A DNA stretch of 64,000 nucleotides, taken from contig NZ_BJKN01000002.1 of assembly GCF_006538365.1 (NCBI RefSeq), positions 1,068,411 through 1,132,410 on the forward strand, in the 5' to 3' direction. Origin of the DNA: Moorella sp. E308F. GTDB lineage: Bacteria; Bacillota; DSM-521; Neomoorellales; Neomoorellaceae. Every line of letters starts with the position of its first letter. Position 1 is the stretch's first letter. A program made the position numbers and the translations under genes. Positions 9,324-16,976 of the stretch are shown here, piece by piece. The notes beneath the pieces are model-generated. The model saw only the letters and a program-made list of their open reading frames with translations, searched no databases and was not told where the DNA came from.

Positions 9324-10442
9324 TTAGCCGTTATAGAGCTCCCAGTTGGCCCGCGCAAAAAGGTCCAAAACCTCCTCGAAATCCAGATGATGGCTGCCTT
9401 TCAGGAAAGCGACCGTAGCAGCCGCTTCCCGGGGATCGTGGCCTTCCACAGGTGCGTCGGAGCCGGCCAGCAAGCGGATACCTTTATCCCTCATGAGCCC
9501 CCAGGCGTAGGCTGTTTTCATGCGCTCCGGGCCCAACCTTTGCACAGCCCATGATATTTCCCGGGAAAAAATGGGCTGGATACAGACCGGGATCGCGAGT
9601 TCCGCCAGGGTATCCAGCTGCTCCTCCCGGGCGTATTGGACGTGTTCCAGGCGATCCAGGGGATGGCGGCTCTGCCGCACAACACGCAGGAATTGGTCAA
9701 CGGCCCGGTCGCCGATGGCGTGAGCGGCTACGGGTTTACCTTTTTGGTGTACCTTCTCAACCAGAGAAAGGAGGGCCTCATCAGTGTAATTCAGCAGGCC
9801 ATAGTTACCGGGATCGTCGGCATATTCTTCCGTAAGGGCCGCGGTACGAGCGCCCAGACCCCCGTCCAGGAAGACTTTAAACCCCAGGGCTTCATCCAGT
9901 AGCTCGAAATCCACCGTGTAGAAATCCACCTCGACCACCTGGTCCAAGCCCTCAAAGAAAGGGCGCTTGTCCCGGTCCATTCCCATATCGATGGCTTTAA
10001 TTATCCCCAGTTGCTTCAATTCCCTTAAGCCCCGGGATAGGATGTCTCCTGGCTCCAGGTTGAGGCTAGCCACTAAAGTATTTAGGAGTTTAAATGCTTC
10101 GGCCTCATGGAAGAGCCCGTTTTCCGCAAAAAATCCCAGCCTCTGCATGGCGGCCGTATTGGCTGCGGCCAGGTGCAGGCAAGTCCGGACTATTACCACC
10201 GGCGTTGATCCGAAGGCGTGATCCAGGAAGGCCCGCCCGGGGATAATTTTTTCGGCCAACCTTTCCTGGTTAAAGCGTACCCCTACGGCCCACCCTTCAA
10301 CCAAACGAGACTTCAGGGTTTCCACCAGTTCCTCAAGGCTTAAGCATTTTTCCAGGTTGGCGAAGCGATTGAAGATGGCAAATTCCCATAAATGTAAGTG
10401 GGCATCCAAATACCCCTGGCGGCAGAGCGTTTCTTGTGTCAT
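9324..10442 (-). CDS. Amidohydrolase family protein (YtcJ-like metal-dependent hydrolase)
   Basis: 372 residues. GYLDAHLHLWEFA carries the metal-binding HxH of the amidohydrolase superfamily, KPVAAHAIGDRAVDQFL and LEHVQYA supply further His ligands, and LLAGSDAPVEGHDP has the final catalytic Asp. This pattern matches the amidohydrolase-3/YtcJ group, whose members hydrolyse varied C-N bonds, so the substrate is not predictable. GGAGG stands seven bases before the ATG. The gene is convergent with the dehydratase operon, leaving only about 58 bases. Confidence 0.82.
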   Translation of the reverse strand: MTQETLCRQGYLDAHLHLWEFAIFNRFANLEKCLSLEELVETLKSRLVEGWAVGVRFNQERLAEKIIPGRAFLDHAFGSTPVVIVRTCLHLAAANTAAMQRLGFFAENGLFHEAEAFKLLNTLVASLNLEPGDILSRGLRELKQLGIIKAIDMGMDRDKRPFFEGLDQVVEVDFYTVDFELLDEALGFKVFLDGGLGARTAALTEEYADDPGNYGLLNYTDEALLSLVEKVHQKGKPVAAHAIGDRAVDQFLRVVRQSRHPLDRLEHVQYAREEQLDTLAELAIPVCIQPIFSREISWAVQRLGPERMKTAYAWGLMRDKGIRLLAGSDAPVEGHDPREAAATVAFLKGSHHLDFEEVLDLFARANWELYNG

Positions 10443-10556
10443 GTTTATCCCTCCACCCTAAGCTTAAACCCGGGGCTTCGTTTATACAAGGTTTTTTTAA
10501 AAGAAATCATGTTTAAAAGGTGGAGGTATGAGGAGCAAAGGGGTAAATGCCGACCT

Positions 10557-11114
10557 TTAGGGGCGAAATTCGTCCAGGCTATCCAGGGCTTCCAGGACCT
10601 CTTGTTCGGAATTGAATTCTGCCTGGTCATTTTCTATTTTTTCCCGCCAGCTGGGCGGCAAGGAGGCAACTTTCAGGTTCGTTACCCGCATTAGTGGTCC
10701 CAGGCTGCCGGCCGGGCCCTGATAAATAGCTACCAGGCCATCCTTGACGGCCAAATGGCGTCTGGGTGCATCGGCAGGGCACAGAGCATCTACCTCCTGG
10801 ATGATGACCAGGTGTTCCTCCTCCCGGGTTATGCGCCAACCCTCGGCCGGTGGGAAAAGAAGGTTCATTTCTTCTTTATCAGCCCAGTTCCACTTGACCC
10901 CTGCCGGTAGAGGAATGGGTTCCCGGTGGCCACAGTAGCGATAATATCTCTCCAGGTGAGGTTCCTCCAGTACCCTTGGCTCCAGAAGACCCGGCACCTT
11001 TAAGATAACCGGCCTTTGCCCGGTACTTACCCTGGCTTGCTGGTAAGCCACCAGCCCCCCGAGGAGAAAAATCATAAGGCCAAGAACAAAAAAGCGCCGG
11101 CTTGCGTCGCCCAA
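10557..11114 (-). CDS. BofC C-terminal domain-like protein (forespore signalling candidate)
   Basis: A 185-residue exported or membrane-anchored protein with an N-terminal hydrophobic helix (about 8-24). The C-terminal half (HLAVKDGLVAIYQGPAG, then a run ending EVLEALDSLDEF) resembles the BofC C-terminal domain. In Bacillus BofC restrains the forespore protease SpoIVB before sigma-K activation. Its placement within the ruv/yebC neighbourhood agrees with bofC in Bacillus. The assignment is from pattern memory and needs a profile search. The TTG start has GGAGG seven bases upstream. Confidence 0.65.
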   Translation of the reverse strand: MGDASRRFFVLGLMIFLLGGLVAYQQARVSTGQRPVILKVPGLLEPRVLEEPHLERYYRYCGHREPIPLPAGVKWNWADKEEMNLLFPPAEGWRITREEEHLVIIQEVDALCPADAPRRHLAVKDGLVAIYQGPAGSLGPLMRVTNLKVASLPPSWREKIENDQAEFNSEQEVLEALDSLDEFRP

Positions 11115-11183
11115 GGTGGCACCTCCTTATAACAGAAATTACCACCTTCTAGCTTTGCCGGCGCAACAAGGTTTTATACCTGC

Positions 11184-11942
11184 TTATAACTCCAGCTGCT
11201 CCAGAACGGCAGCAGGAATGTCGGCGTTGGTATAAACAGCCTGGACGTCATCGTGATCCTCCAGGCGGTCCACCAGGCGCATGACTTTAGCCGCCATTTC
11301 CGGATCGTCAATGGTTACTGTAGTCTGGGGTACCATTGCTATTTCGGCGCTAGTAATATTAGCTCCGGCTTCCTGCAGGGCTTTCTTTACCTTCTCCAGG
11401 TCTTCAGGAGCAGTCTTTATTTCCATGGCGTCAGGGGCACTATCATCAACATCTTCTGCTCCGGCCTCAATAGCCTGGAGGATTAATTCTTCCCGGGTTT
11501 CTCCCGCCGGAACTTCGACGCTAATGACCCCCTTGGGGTTAAACATCCAGGCTACACAGCCGCTTTCCCCCAAATTTCCACCATTGCGGGAAAAGATATA
11601 CCGGATTTCTGAAGCCGTGCGGTTACGGTTATCCGTAGCAATATTTAACAACATGGCTACGCCTCCGGGACCATAGCCTTCATAAACCATTTCTTCATAA
11701 GCTGCGCCTTCAATCTCGCCGGTACCGCGCATAATGGCCCGCTGTATATTCTCATTGGGCATATTGACTTCCTTAGCCCGGGCGATGGCTGCCTTCAAGC
11801 GCGGGTTACCTTCGGGGTCACCGCCTCCCTGCCGGGCAGCAATGATAATCTCTCGCCCGATTTTAGTAAAAAGGCGGCCGCGCTTTTCATCCATCTTGGC
11901 CTTACGATGTTTTATATTGGCCCACTTGGAATGTCCGGACAT
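11184..11942 (-). CDS. yebC: YebC/PmpR family transcription/translation factor
   Basis: A 252-residue protein beginning SGHSKWANIKHRKAKMDEKR, the invariant N-terminus of the YebC (TACO1) family, with GYGPGGVAMLL and a C-terminal DDVQAVYTNAD. Members bind DNA or act on ribosomes to ease translation of proline-rich stretches. Length is typical (240-250). GGGGGG precedes the ATG. It is the nearest upstream gene of the BofC-like gene on the same strand. Confidence 0.95.
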   Translation of the reverse strand: MSGHSKWANIKHRKAKMDEKRGRLFTKIGREIIIAARQGGGDPEGNPRLKAAIARAKEVNMPNENIQRAIMRGTGEIEGAAYEEMVYEGYGPGGVAMLLNIATDNRNRTASEIRYIFSRNGGNLGESGCVAWMFNPKGVISVEVPAGETREELILQAIEAGAEDVDDSAPDAMEIKTAPEDLEKVKKALQEAGANITSAEIAMVPQTTVTIDDPEMAAKVMRLVDRLEDHDDVQAVYTNADIPAAVLEQLEL

Positions 11943-12084
11943 GCCTTTACCCCCCTCTCACCTCTAACTGCCGTTAAAATTCTAACATACAAAACCGCAG
12001 TTAAGCAATAAGCCTCATTATCTACATTACCCGCTGCCGAATATGTCTGTAATATTTTACCTCGAAGACGCGGCCAATTTTATG

Positions 12085-12113
12085 TTAACTTTTTGGCACC
12101 TATATGGTAAAAT
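12085..12113 (+). promoter_or_regulatory. Promoter for the riboswitch-CAP gene
   Basis: TTAACT (12085-12090), a 17-base spacer and TAAAAT (12108-12113) sit just before the riboswitch aptamer. They are the best sigma-A-like pair in this intergenic region. Confidence 0.5.
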
Positions 12114-12130
12114 TCTATTTAGTAACTTTC

Positions 12131-12290
12131 ATTTCACGCCGTGGCCACCAGAAACGCCGAATTTCCTTTTATGAAAGCGGGGGAACCAATTTTTCTGGGG
12201 TTAATCCGTGGCAGGGCTAACCTTTGGCCCGTACCCGTCAGCTAACCTCGCAGACGTTGGAGGGGGATTTTTTACTGGTCCGCCAAGCGT
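12131..12290 (+). promoter_or_regulatory. c-di-AMP (ydaO/yuaA) riboswitch
   Basis: The 380-base gap between yebC and the CAP gene carries the hallmark segments of the ydaO aptamer in order: ACGCCGAATTTCC, AAGCGGGGGAACCAATTTTT, GGGGTTAATCC and CCCGTCAGCTAACCTCGCAG, followed by a GC-rich stretch and six T. The motif senses cyclic di-AMP and is usually an OFF switch acting through a terminator. It commonly controls wall hydrolases and potassium transporters, which fits the secreted downstream gene. The limits are approximate. Confidence 0.88.
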
Positions 12291-12324
12291 TAAAGTAATC
12301 TAGTTTGTAAAGGAGGGGTTAGTT

Positions 12325-12984
12325 TTGCGGTCTAAATTCAAAACCCTGGCCGCATCCCTGGCTGTAATATTAATTGTTACCACCCTGGCCATCGTACCGG
12401 TCACGCCTGTTCAAGCAGCAACTTACACAATTTACAATGGTAACTATTATGCTTTCCATTTCGCACCGCAAAATTATTTTTACATCAGGTATTACCGCCC
12501 GCAACCGGCACCTCAACCTCAACCGGCTCCAGCACCAAAACCGGCACCGGCTCCAACTCCGGCCCCTCAACCTGCATCCCAGTCTGCTACCAGTAGCTAC
12601 CAGATGAACCAGTTTGAGCAAAAAGTCGTCGACCTGGTCAACGCCGAGCGAGCTAAAGTCGGGCTGAAGCCGTTAACTGTAGATTTACAGCTGGCAAAAG
12701 TAGCACGCCTCAAGGCTGAAGATATGCGGGATAATAATTACTTCAGCCACGAATCGCCTACCTACGGATCTTTCTTTAACATGTTACAGAAATTCGGTAT
12801 TACTTACCGTACCGCCGGTGAAAACATCGCCGCCGGCTATCGAACGCCCGAAGCCGTGGTAGCTGCCTGGATGGGTAGCCCCGGCCACCGCAGCAATATC
12901 TTAAACCCCAATTTTACGGCCATTGGCGTCGGCCATGCCAAAGGCGGCAGGTACGGTAACTACTGGGTGCAGCTATTCACCTAA
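12325..12984 (+). CDS. Secreted CAP/SCP-domain protein (YkwD-like)
   Basis: 219 residues: signal peptide to about 31 (VQAA), a Tyr-rich segment, a Pro/Ala/Gln linker at about 60-88, and a CAP domain at about 95-219 with FEQKVVDLVNAERAKVGLKP, YFSHESPTYGSFF, GENIAAGY and GSPGHRSNILNP. The His/Glu set of CAP proteins is intact. Such proteins occur at spore and cell surfaces, but their biochemical role is open. The TTG start follows AAGGAGGGG. The gene stands alone behind the c-di-AMP riboswitch, suggesting envelope or turgor control. Confidence 0.9.
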   Translation: MRSKFKTLAASLAVILIVTTLAIVPVTPVQAATYTIYNGNYYAFHFAPQNYFYIRYYRPQPAPQPQPAPAPKPAPAPTPAPQPASQSATSSYQMNQFEQKVVDLVNAERAKVGLKPLTVDLQLAKVARLKAEDMRDNNYFSHESPTYGSFFNMLQKFGITYRTAGENIAAGYRTPEAVVAAWMGSPGHRSNILNPNFTAIGVGHAKGGRYGNYWVQLFT

Positions 12985-12985
12985 T

Positions 12986-13906
12986 CTACCCTATTTTAAA
13001 AAGTTCGGTGCTCAGATAACGCTCGCCGGTATCCGGAGCAATAGCCAGTACTTTTTTACCTTTACCCAGGCGCCGGGCCACCTGCAGGGCGGCATAGACG
13101 GCTGCACCGGAAGAGATACCCACCAGCAGGCCTTCCATCTGAGCCAGGCGCCGGGCGGTCATGAGGGCGTCTTCATTGGACACGGTAATAACCTCATCGA
13201 TTACCTCGCGGCGCAGGACCTGCGGGATAAAGCCGGCCCCGATGCCCTGGATCTTATGGGGGCCCGGCCGGCCCCCGGAAAGGACGGGGGAAGCTGCCGG
13301 TTCCACAGCAATTATTTTTATCCCCGGAATTTCCTGCTTTAAAACCTCGCCGACGCCGGTAATGGTACCCCCGGTACCCACTCCGGCCACAAAGGCATCC
13401 AGGTCTTTGCCCATTTGCTCTAAAATTTCCCGGGCTGTGGTACGGCGGTGTACATCAGGGTTGGCCGGGTTTTCAAACTGCTGAGGCATAAAATAATCAG
13501 GGTTTTCCCGGACTAACTCCATGGCTTTATCTACGGCCCCCTTCATACCCAGGTGCCCTGGAGTTAGGATAAATTCAGCGCCATAGGCCGCCAGGAGTTT
13601 GCGACGTTCAATGCTCATGGTTTCCGGCATGACAATGATTAAGCGGTAGCCGCGGGCCGCTGCAATCATAGCCAGGCCAATGCCGGTATTGCCGCTGGTG
13701 GGCTCCACGATGGTGGCACCCGGTTTAAGTTTTCCTTCTGCTTCCGCAGCTTCAATCATACTGAGGGCAATTCGATCTTTAACGCTAGCCCCGGGGTTAA
13801 AGTATTCCAGCTTTACATATATTGCCGCCCCATTTTCCACCAGGCGTTGTAAGCTTACTACTGGCGTCCGGCCGATTAGCTGGGTTATGTCGGCGGCTAC
13901 TTTCAT
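12986..13906 (-). CDS. cysK: Cysteine synthase A (O-acetylserine sulfhydrylase)
   Basis: A 306-residue PLP enzyme that makes cysteine from O-acetylserine and sulfide. [19 protein letters not shown] carries the PLP-binding lysine, [12 protein letters not shown] is the substrate loop, [13 protein letters not shown] is the phosphate-binding glycine loop, and [11 protein letters not shown] is C-terminal. Length is normal for CysK. The ATG has AAGGAGG upstream. Its stop lies one base from the convergent CAP gene, with no obvious terminator between. Confidence 0.96.
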   Translation of the reverse strand: MKVAADITQLIGRTPVVSLQRLVENGAAIYVKLEYFNPGASVKDRIALSMIEAAEAEGKLKPGATIVEPTSGNTGIGLAMIAAARGYRLIIVMPETMSIERRKLLAAYGAEFILTPGHLGMKGAVDKAMELVRENPDYFMPQQFENPANPDVHRRTTAREILEQMGKDLDAFVAGVGTGGTITGVGEVLKQEIPGIKIIAVEPAASPVLSGGRPGPHKIQGIGAGFIPQVLRREVIDEVITVSNEDALMTARRLAQMEGLLVGISSGAAVYAALQVARRLGKGKKVLAIAPDTGERYLSTELFKIG

Positions 13907-13984
13907 GGTTAATTTCCTCCTTAATGTATACTTTTCATATCGGAATTAATCATATTTTAACTTCCGGTACAGATTATGTCAAGT

Positions 13985-14020
13985 AAAAAGCCACTGCTTC
14001 TCTACTATTATGCAGTGGCT
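13985..14020 (-). terminator. Intrinsic terminator of the DUF3842-cooT unit
   Basis: Nine-base arms AGCCACTGC (13989-13997) and GCAGTGGCT (14012-14020) form a hairpin. Read on the minus strand it is followed by five T, 23 bases past the cooT stop. Confidence 0.85.
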
Positions 14021-14042
14021 TAGCTGGCATTAATGTCTGGAT

Positions 14043-14234
14043 TTAAATGGCCTCCAGGAAAATTTTATGATCGACCAGGGCCATTTCTTTGATGCGGGCA
14101 CGCAGGATTTTCTTTTTGCCAAAGATATCTTCCATGAGGATACCGTCTTCCCGGGGCACAATCCTGTCAACATTTTCAAAGACCAGTTCTTCTTCCCCGC
14201 CCTCTTTCAAGAGATAAGCATTGGCTTCACACAT
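14043..14234 (-). CDS. cooT: CooT-family nickel-binding protein
   Basis: A 63-residue protein starting MCEANAYLLKEGGEEELVFE and ending in an SH3-like barrel segment (DRIVPREDGILMEDIFGKKK). CooT proteins bind nickel through the N-terminal Cys and help mature carbon monoxide dehydrogenase, which suits an acetogen that relies on CODH/ACS. The ATG at 14234 has GGAGG about ten bases upstream. A longer frame back to 14288 lies inside DUF3842 and is rejected, since Cys-2 must stay next to the start. Confidence 0.85.
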   Translation of the reverse strand: MCEANAYLLKEGGEEELVFENVDRIVPREDGILMEDIFGKKKILRARIKEMALVDHKIFLEAI

Positions 14235-14658
14235 CTTTCCGGGTTCCTCCTTCGCAAAAGGTTTTAAGACGCCGCGCCAGGGCGTCAATCAAGTGGGGTA
14301 AGGGTTCAGGAACAACACCAATTATTTCAACGCCGGCCTTATTTATAGGCAGGAGAAATTTACGCGCCGGGCTGGCGGCAATGGCCGCGGCCATAGCCGG
14401 CGTCAGTTCCCCCAGCATGGCGTCGGCTATAAGGATGGCTACGGAACCGGTGATGACATCTACCCGGGGGGCGTTATAGATGATGGCCCTTTCACCGGTG
14501 GCCCCTTCATTGGCCCCGGCTTTGAGCATGGCTACGGTAGCGGCAGCGTTAGTCCCCAGGGCCAGGATTTCTACCTCTGGCGGTAGTTCTTCCCTGAGCC
14601 TTACGGTAATATGCTTGCCGATGCCGCCCCCCTGCCCGTCTACCACTGCTATCCGCAG
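14227..14658 (-). CDS. DUF3842 family protein
   Basis: About 143 residues, opening with the Rossmann-like VVDGQGGGIGKHI of DUF3842, then EILALGTNAAATVAMLKAGA and AIIYNAPRVDVITG. The function is not known. It overlaps cooT by 8 bases. Homologues normally begin Met-Arg-Ile-Ala-Val, and the only codon in that place here is CTG at 14656-14658, with GGGAG upstream. A GTG at 14646 would cut off the first strand of the fold. I favour the rare CTG start, which makes the 5' end uncertain. Confidence 0.78.
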   Translation of the reverse strand: MRIAVVDGQGGGIGKHITVRLREELPPEVEILALGTNAAATVAMLKAGANEGATGERAIIYNAPRVDVITGSVAILIADAMLGELTPAMAAAIAASPARKFLLPINKAGVEIIGVVPEPLPHLIDALARRLKTFCEGGTRKDV

Positions 14659-14686
14659 GTGTAAACCACTCCCTGGTGAAAAATGT

Positions 14687-14771
14687 AAAAAGGGCCACAG
14701 GGAACCTTGTCGACTTCAGTGTCGACTCCGACCTCCTCGTGGCCTTCCATCCAGCGCGGTCTCCACACCGC
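14687..14771 (-). promoter_or_regulatory. Leader RNA with intrinsic terminator ahead of DUF3842-cooT
   Basis: Read on the minus strand, a small hairpin (GCGGT/ACCGC, 14756-14771) is followed by a long stem: GGCCAC/GTGGCC outer arms (14739-14744 with 14693-14698), inner self-complementary GTCGAC pairs, then five T (14687-14691). The start codon of DUF3842 lies only about 29 bases beyond the T run. It is either the terminator of yunB or a transcription attenuator of the cooT unit. No known riboswitch class was recognised. Confidence 0.65.
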
Positions 14772-14828
14772 TTTATAATATAATATTCGCTTTTAAAAGC
14801 CCGATTCCTGCATGGTGAACAAGAAAAA

Positions 14829-15494
14829 TTAAAATTGTGGCGTTCGTAAAATACCTTTCACAAAGTCAGACCCCAGGGAAATATAGGTCTGGGGAACGGG
14901 GCCGACAATAATGGCCTCAGCCACCGGAATGGTTGAGGTAACCGTTACCTGTTTCCTGGTGAAGGGAGCAACTACCTGGACTTCGCTCTCTACCTGGAGG
15001 TAAATGCGGTGGCGCGTCTGGTTGATGCCGGTGGCTTCAAAGGTATCCCCTACATTGACGTTAACGGTACCTATGGGAATAAAACGCAGCGGCACCGGGG
15101 GACCGTAGGCTGCCAGGAGTTTTATCCCCAGCACTTGCCCCAAGGGTAAGTAATAGGTTTTCCCCTTCAGCTGGGCCAGGCGCTCCTGGACAGCCAGCTG
15201 GGCCTGGGCCTGAAGGCGGCTGATACTCAAAGCGTCGGCCTGCATGAAAACTATCCGGTCATCACTGCTTCCGGGTTGAATCAGGCTATTATAACTTACC
15301 TGGCCAGTTATTTTATCCAGCACTGCCTGTTGCATGGCCTCGGTAGCTGCCCAGCGGGCCTGGGCATAAGCTACCGTTTCCATAGCCAGGTGCAGGCGCC
15401 ATTCCAGCAGGAAGAGCACCAGCAAGCCGGCTACTAAGACGAGCGCCAGAGCTCCCATTGGCTGCCGTCCCAGTCGCCGCCACCGCCGCCGCAA
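14829..15494 (-). CDS. yunB: Sporulation protein YunB-like
   Basis: A 221-residue protein with one N-terminal membrane helix (about 14-30) and an outside domain with AMETVAYAQARWAATEAMQQ, VSYNSLIQ, VPLRFIPIGTVNVNVGDTFE and an acidic/hydrophobic C-terminus, matching the YunB family of sigma-E-controlled Bacillus proteins needed for normal spore formation. The molecular role is unknown. The TTG start has GGGGGTGG upstream. It stands alone between tyrS and the DUF3842 leader. Confidence 0.82.
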   Translation of the reverse strand: MRRRWRRLGRQPMGALALVLVAGLLVLFLLEWRLHLAMETVAYAQARWAATEAMQQAVLDKITGQVSYNSLIQPGSSDDRIVFMQADALSISRLQAQAQLAVQERLAQLKGKTYYLPLGQVLGIKLLAAYGPPVPLRFIPIGTVNVNVGDTFEATGINQTRHRIYLQVESEVQVVAPFTRKQVTVTSTIPVAEAIIVGPVPQTYISLGSDFVKGILRTPQF

Positions 15495-15551
15495 GGCAAA
15501 CCACCCCCATATAGAAGTATACTCCGGGGGAGGTTAAAATGTGAAATACTT

Positions 15552-16775
15552 TTAGTGAGGGGCAAAAGAAACACGCAGCCGCGCAAATTTGCGCTTGCCG
15601 GCCTGGAGAACCTGGCCGTCGTGTACAGCTATTTCCGCGTCTGGATCAAGCAGGCGTTCGCCATTGAGTTTTACTGCTCCCTGGCGGATCAGGCGCCTGG
15701 CTTCACTGGTGCTGGGGGCCAGACCCGCCTGGACCATCAGACGCGGCAACCACATCCTGGCCTCCTGAACGATCACCTCCGGCATTTCTTCCGGCAGGTC
15801 GCCCAGCTGGAAAACCTGGCGAAATTCCTTCTCCGCCTCCCGGGCAGCTGCCTCCCCGTGGTAGAGGCCGACAATTTCCCGGGCCAGACGCATCTTTACG
15901 TCCCGCGGGTGCAGGCTACCGCTGGCGAGGCCCTGTCTTATGGTTTCCAGTTCCTCCAGGGGCACGGCCGTTACCAGCTCGAAGTAAGTCAGCATAAGTT
16001 CATCGGGCAGAGACATGGTCTTGCCGTACATCTCTTTAGCCGGTTCGTTGATACCGATATAATTGCCCAGGCTTTTACTCATCTTCTGCACACCATCCAG
16101 CCCCGGCAGGATGGGCATCATCATGGCCACCTGGGGTTCCTGGCCGTACTCCCGCTGTAACTGGCGTCCCATGAGGAGATTGAACTTTTGGTCCGTTCCC
16201 CCAAGCTCGACATCAGCCCCCAGGGCCACGGAATCGTAGCCCTGCATCAGGGGGTAAAAGAATTCGTGGACGCTAATGGGCCGGTTATCCTGGTAACGGC
16301 GGGCAAAATCTTCCCTTTCTAGCATCCTGGCCACGGTAATCTTGGCAGCCAGCTGGATAACATCGGCAAAGGTAAGCCTGGCCAGCCACTGGCTGTTAAA
16401 AGTAACCTCGGTCCGGGCCGGGTCCAGGATTTTAAAAATTTGCTCCTTGTAGGTTTCGGCATTGGCCAGGACTTCAGCTTCCGAGAGCTGCCGCCTGGTT
16501 TCCGATTTACCGGTTGGATCGCCGATTCTCCCAGTAAAGTCGCCAATAATGATAATCACCTGGTGGCCCAGTTCCTGGAACTGGCGCAATTTCTGGAGCA
16601 CTACCGTATGGCCCAGATGAATGTCCGGGGCCGTCGGATCCAGGCCCAGTTTAACCCGCAGGGGGTTCCCGGTGCTGAGGGACTTCTTTAGCTTGGCCTT
16701 TAGGTCTTCCTCCGGAATAATTTCAGCCACTCCGCGGCGCAAGACTTTAAGCTGCCGCTCTACTTCTCGTTCCAA
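15552..16775 (-). CDS. tyrS: Tyrosine--tRNA ligase
   Basis: About 407 residues. It shows the class I signatures [16 protein letters not shown] (HIGH-like) and [10 protein letters not shown] (KMSKS) and a C-terminal S4 RNA-binding domain ([18 protein letters not shown]), the arrangement of the TyrZ-like subgroup. It charges tRNA-Tyr with tyrosine. Two starts compete: ATG at 16784 has GGAGG directly abutting it, so TTG at 16775, nine bases from that GGAGG, is preferred. The leader is short and shows no T-box, unlike pheST in this window. Confidence 0.95.
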   Translation of the reverse strand: MEREVERQLKVLRRGVAEIIPEEDLKAKLKKSLSTGNPLRVKLGLDPTAPDIHLGHTVVLQKLRQFQELGHQVIIIIGDFTGRIGDPTGKSETRRQLSEAEVLANAETYKEQIFKILDPARTEVTFNSQWLARLTFADVIQLAAKITVARMLEREDFARRYQDNRPISVHEFFYPLMQGYDSVALGADVELGGTDQKFNLLMGRQLQREYGQEPQVAMMMPILPGLDGVQKMSKSLGNYIGINEPAKEMYGKTMSLPDELMLTYFELVTAVPLEELETIRQGLASGSLHPRDVKMRLAREIVGLYHGEAAAREAEKEFRQVFQLGDLPEEMPEVIVQEARMWLPRLMVQAGLAPSTSEARRLIRQGAVKLNGERLLDPDAEIAVHDGQVLQAGKRKFARLRVSFAPH

Positions 16776-16976
16776 CCGAATCATCCTCCGTAACCTGCTC
16801 TTTTCGTGCCCAGGATTTTACTCGGCAACTTTTTGCGTAAAACAGGCGTTTATAATCTATAAATTAGCGAACCTGTTTAAGTTTAACATAAGCTATGAGT
16901 GAGCTTCAAGCTCTTATCATTCCCCTGGGGGTAAAGCTATGTTATAATAAAGAGGCCGTAAAGGAGGTCACGGACA

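Noticed and set aside
10528-10560. 10-codon plus-strand ORF after GGTGGAGGT
   Set aside because: The ribosome-like sequence is good, but it runs antisense into the end of the BofC-like gene, and no promoter or terminator structure goes with it.
16785-16970. Search for a T-box before tyrS
   Set aside because: The leader is only about 100 bases, and no GGGTGG core or terminator was found.
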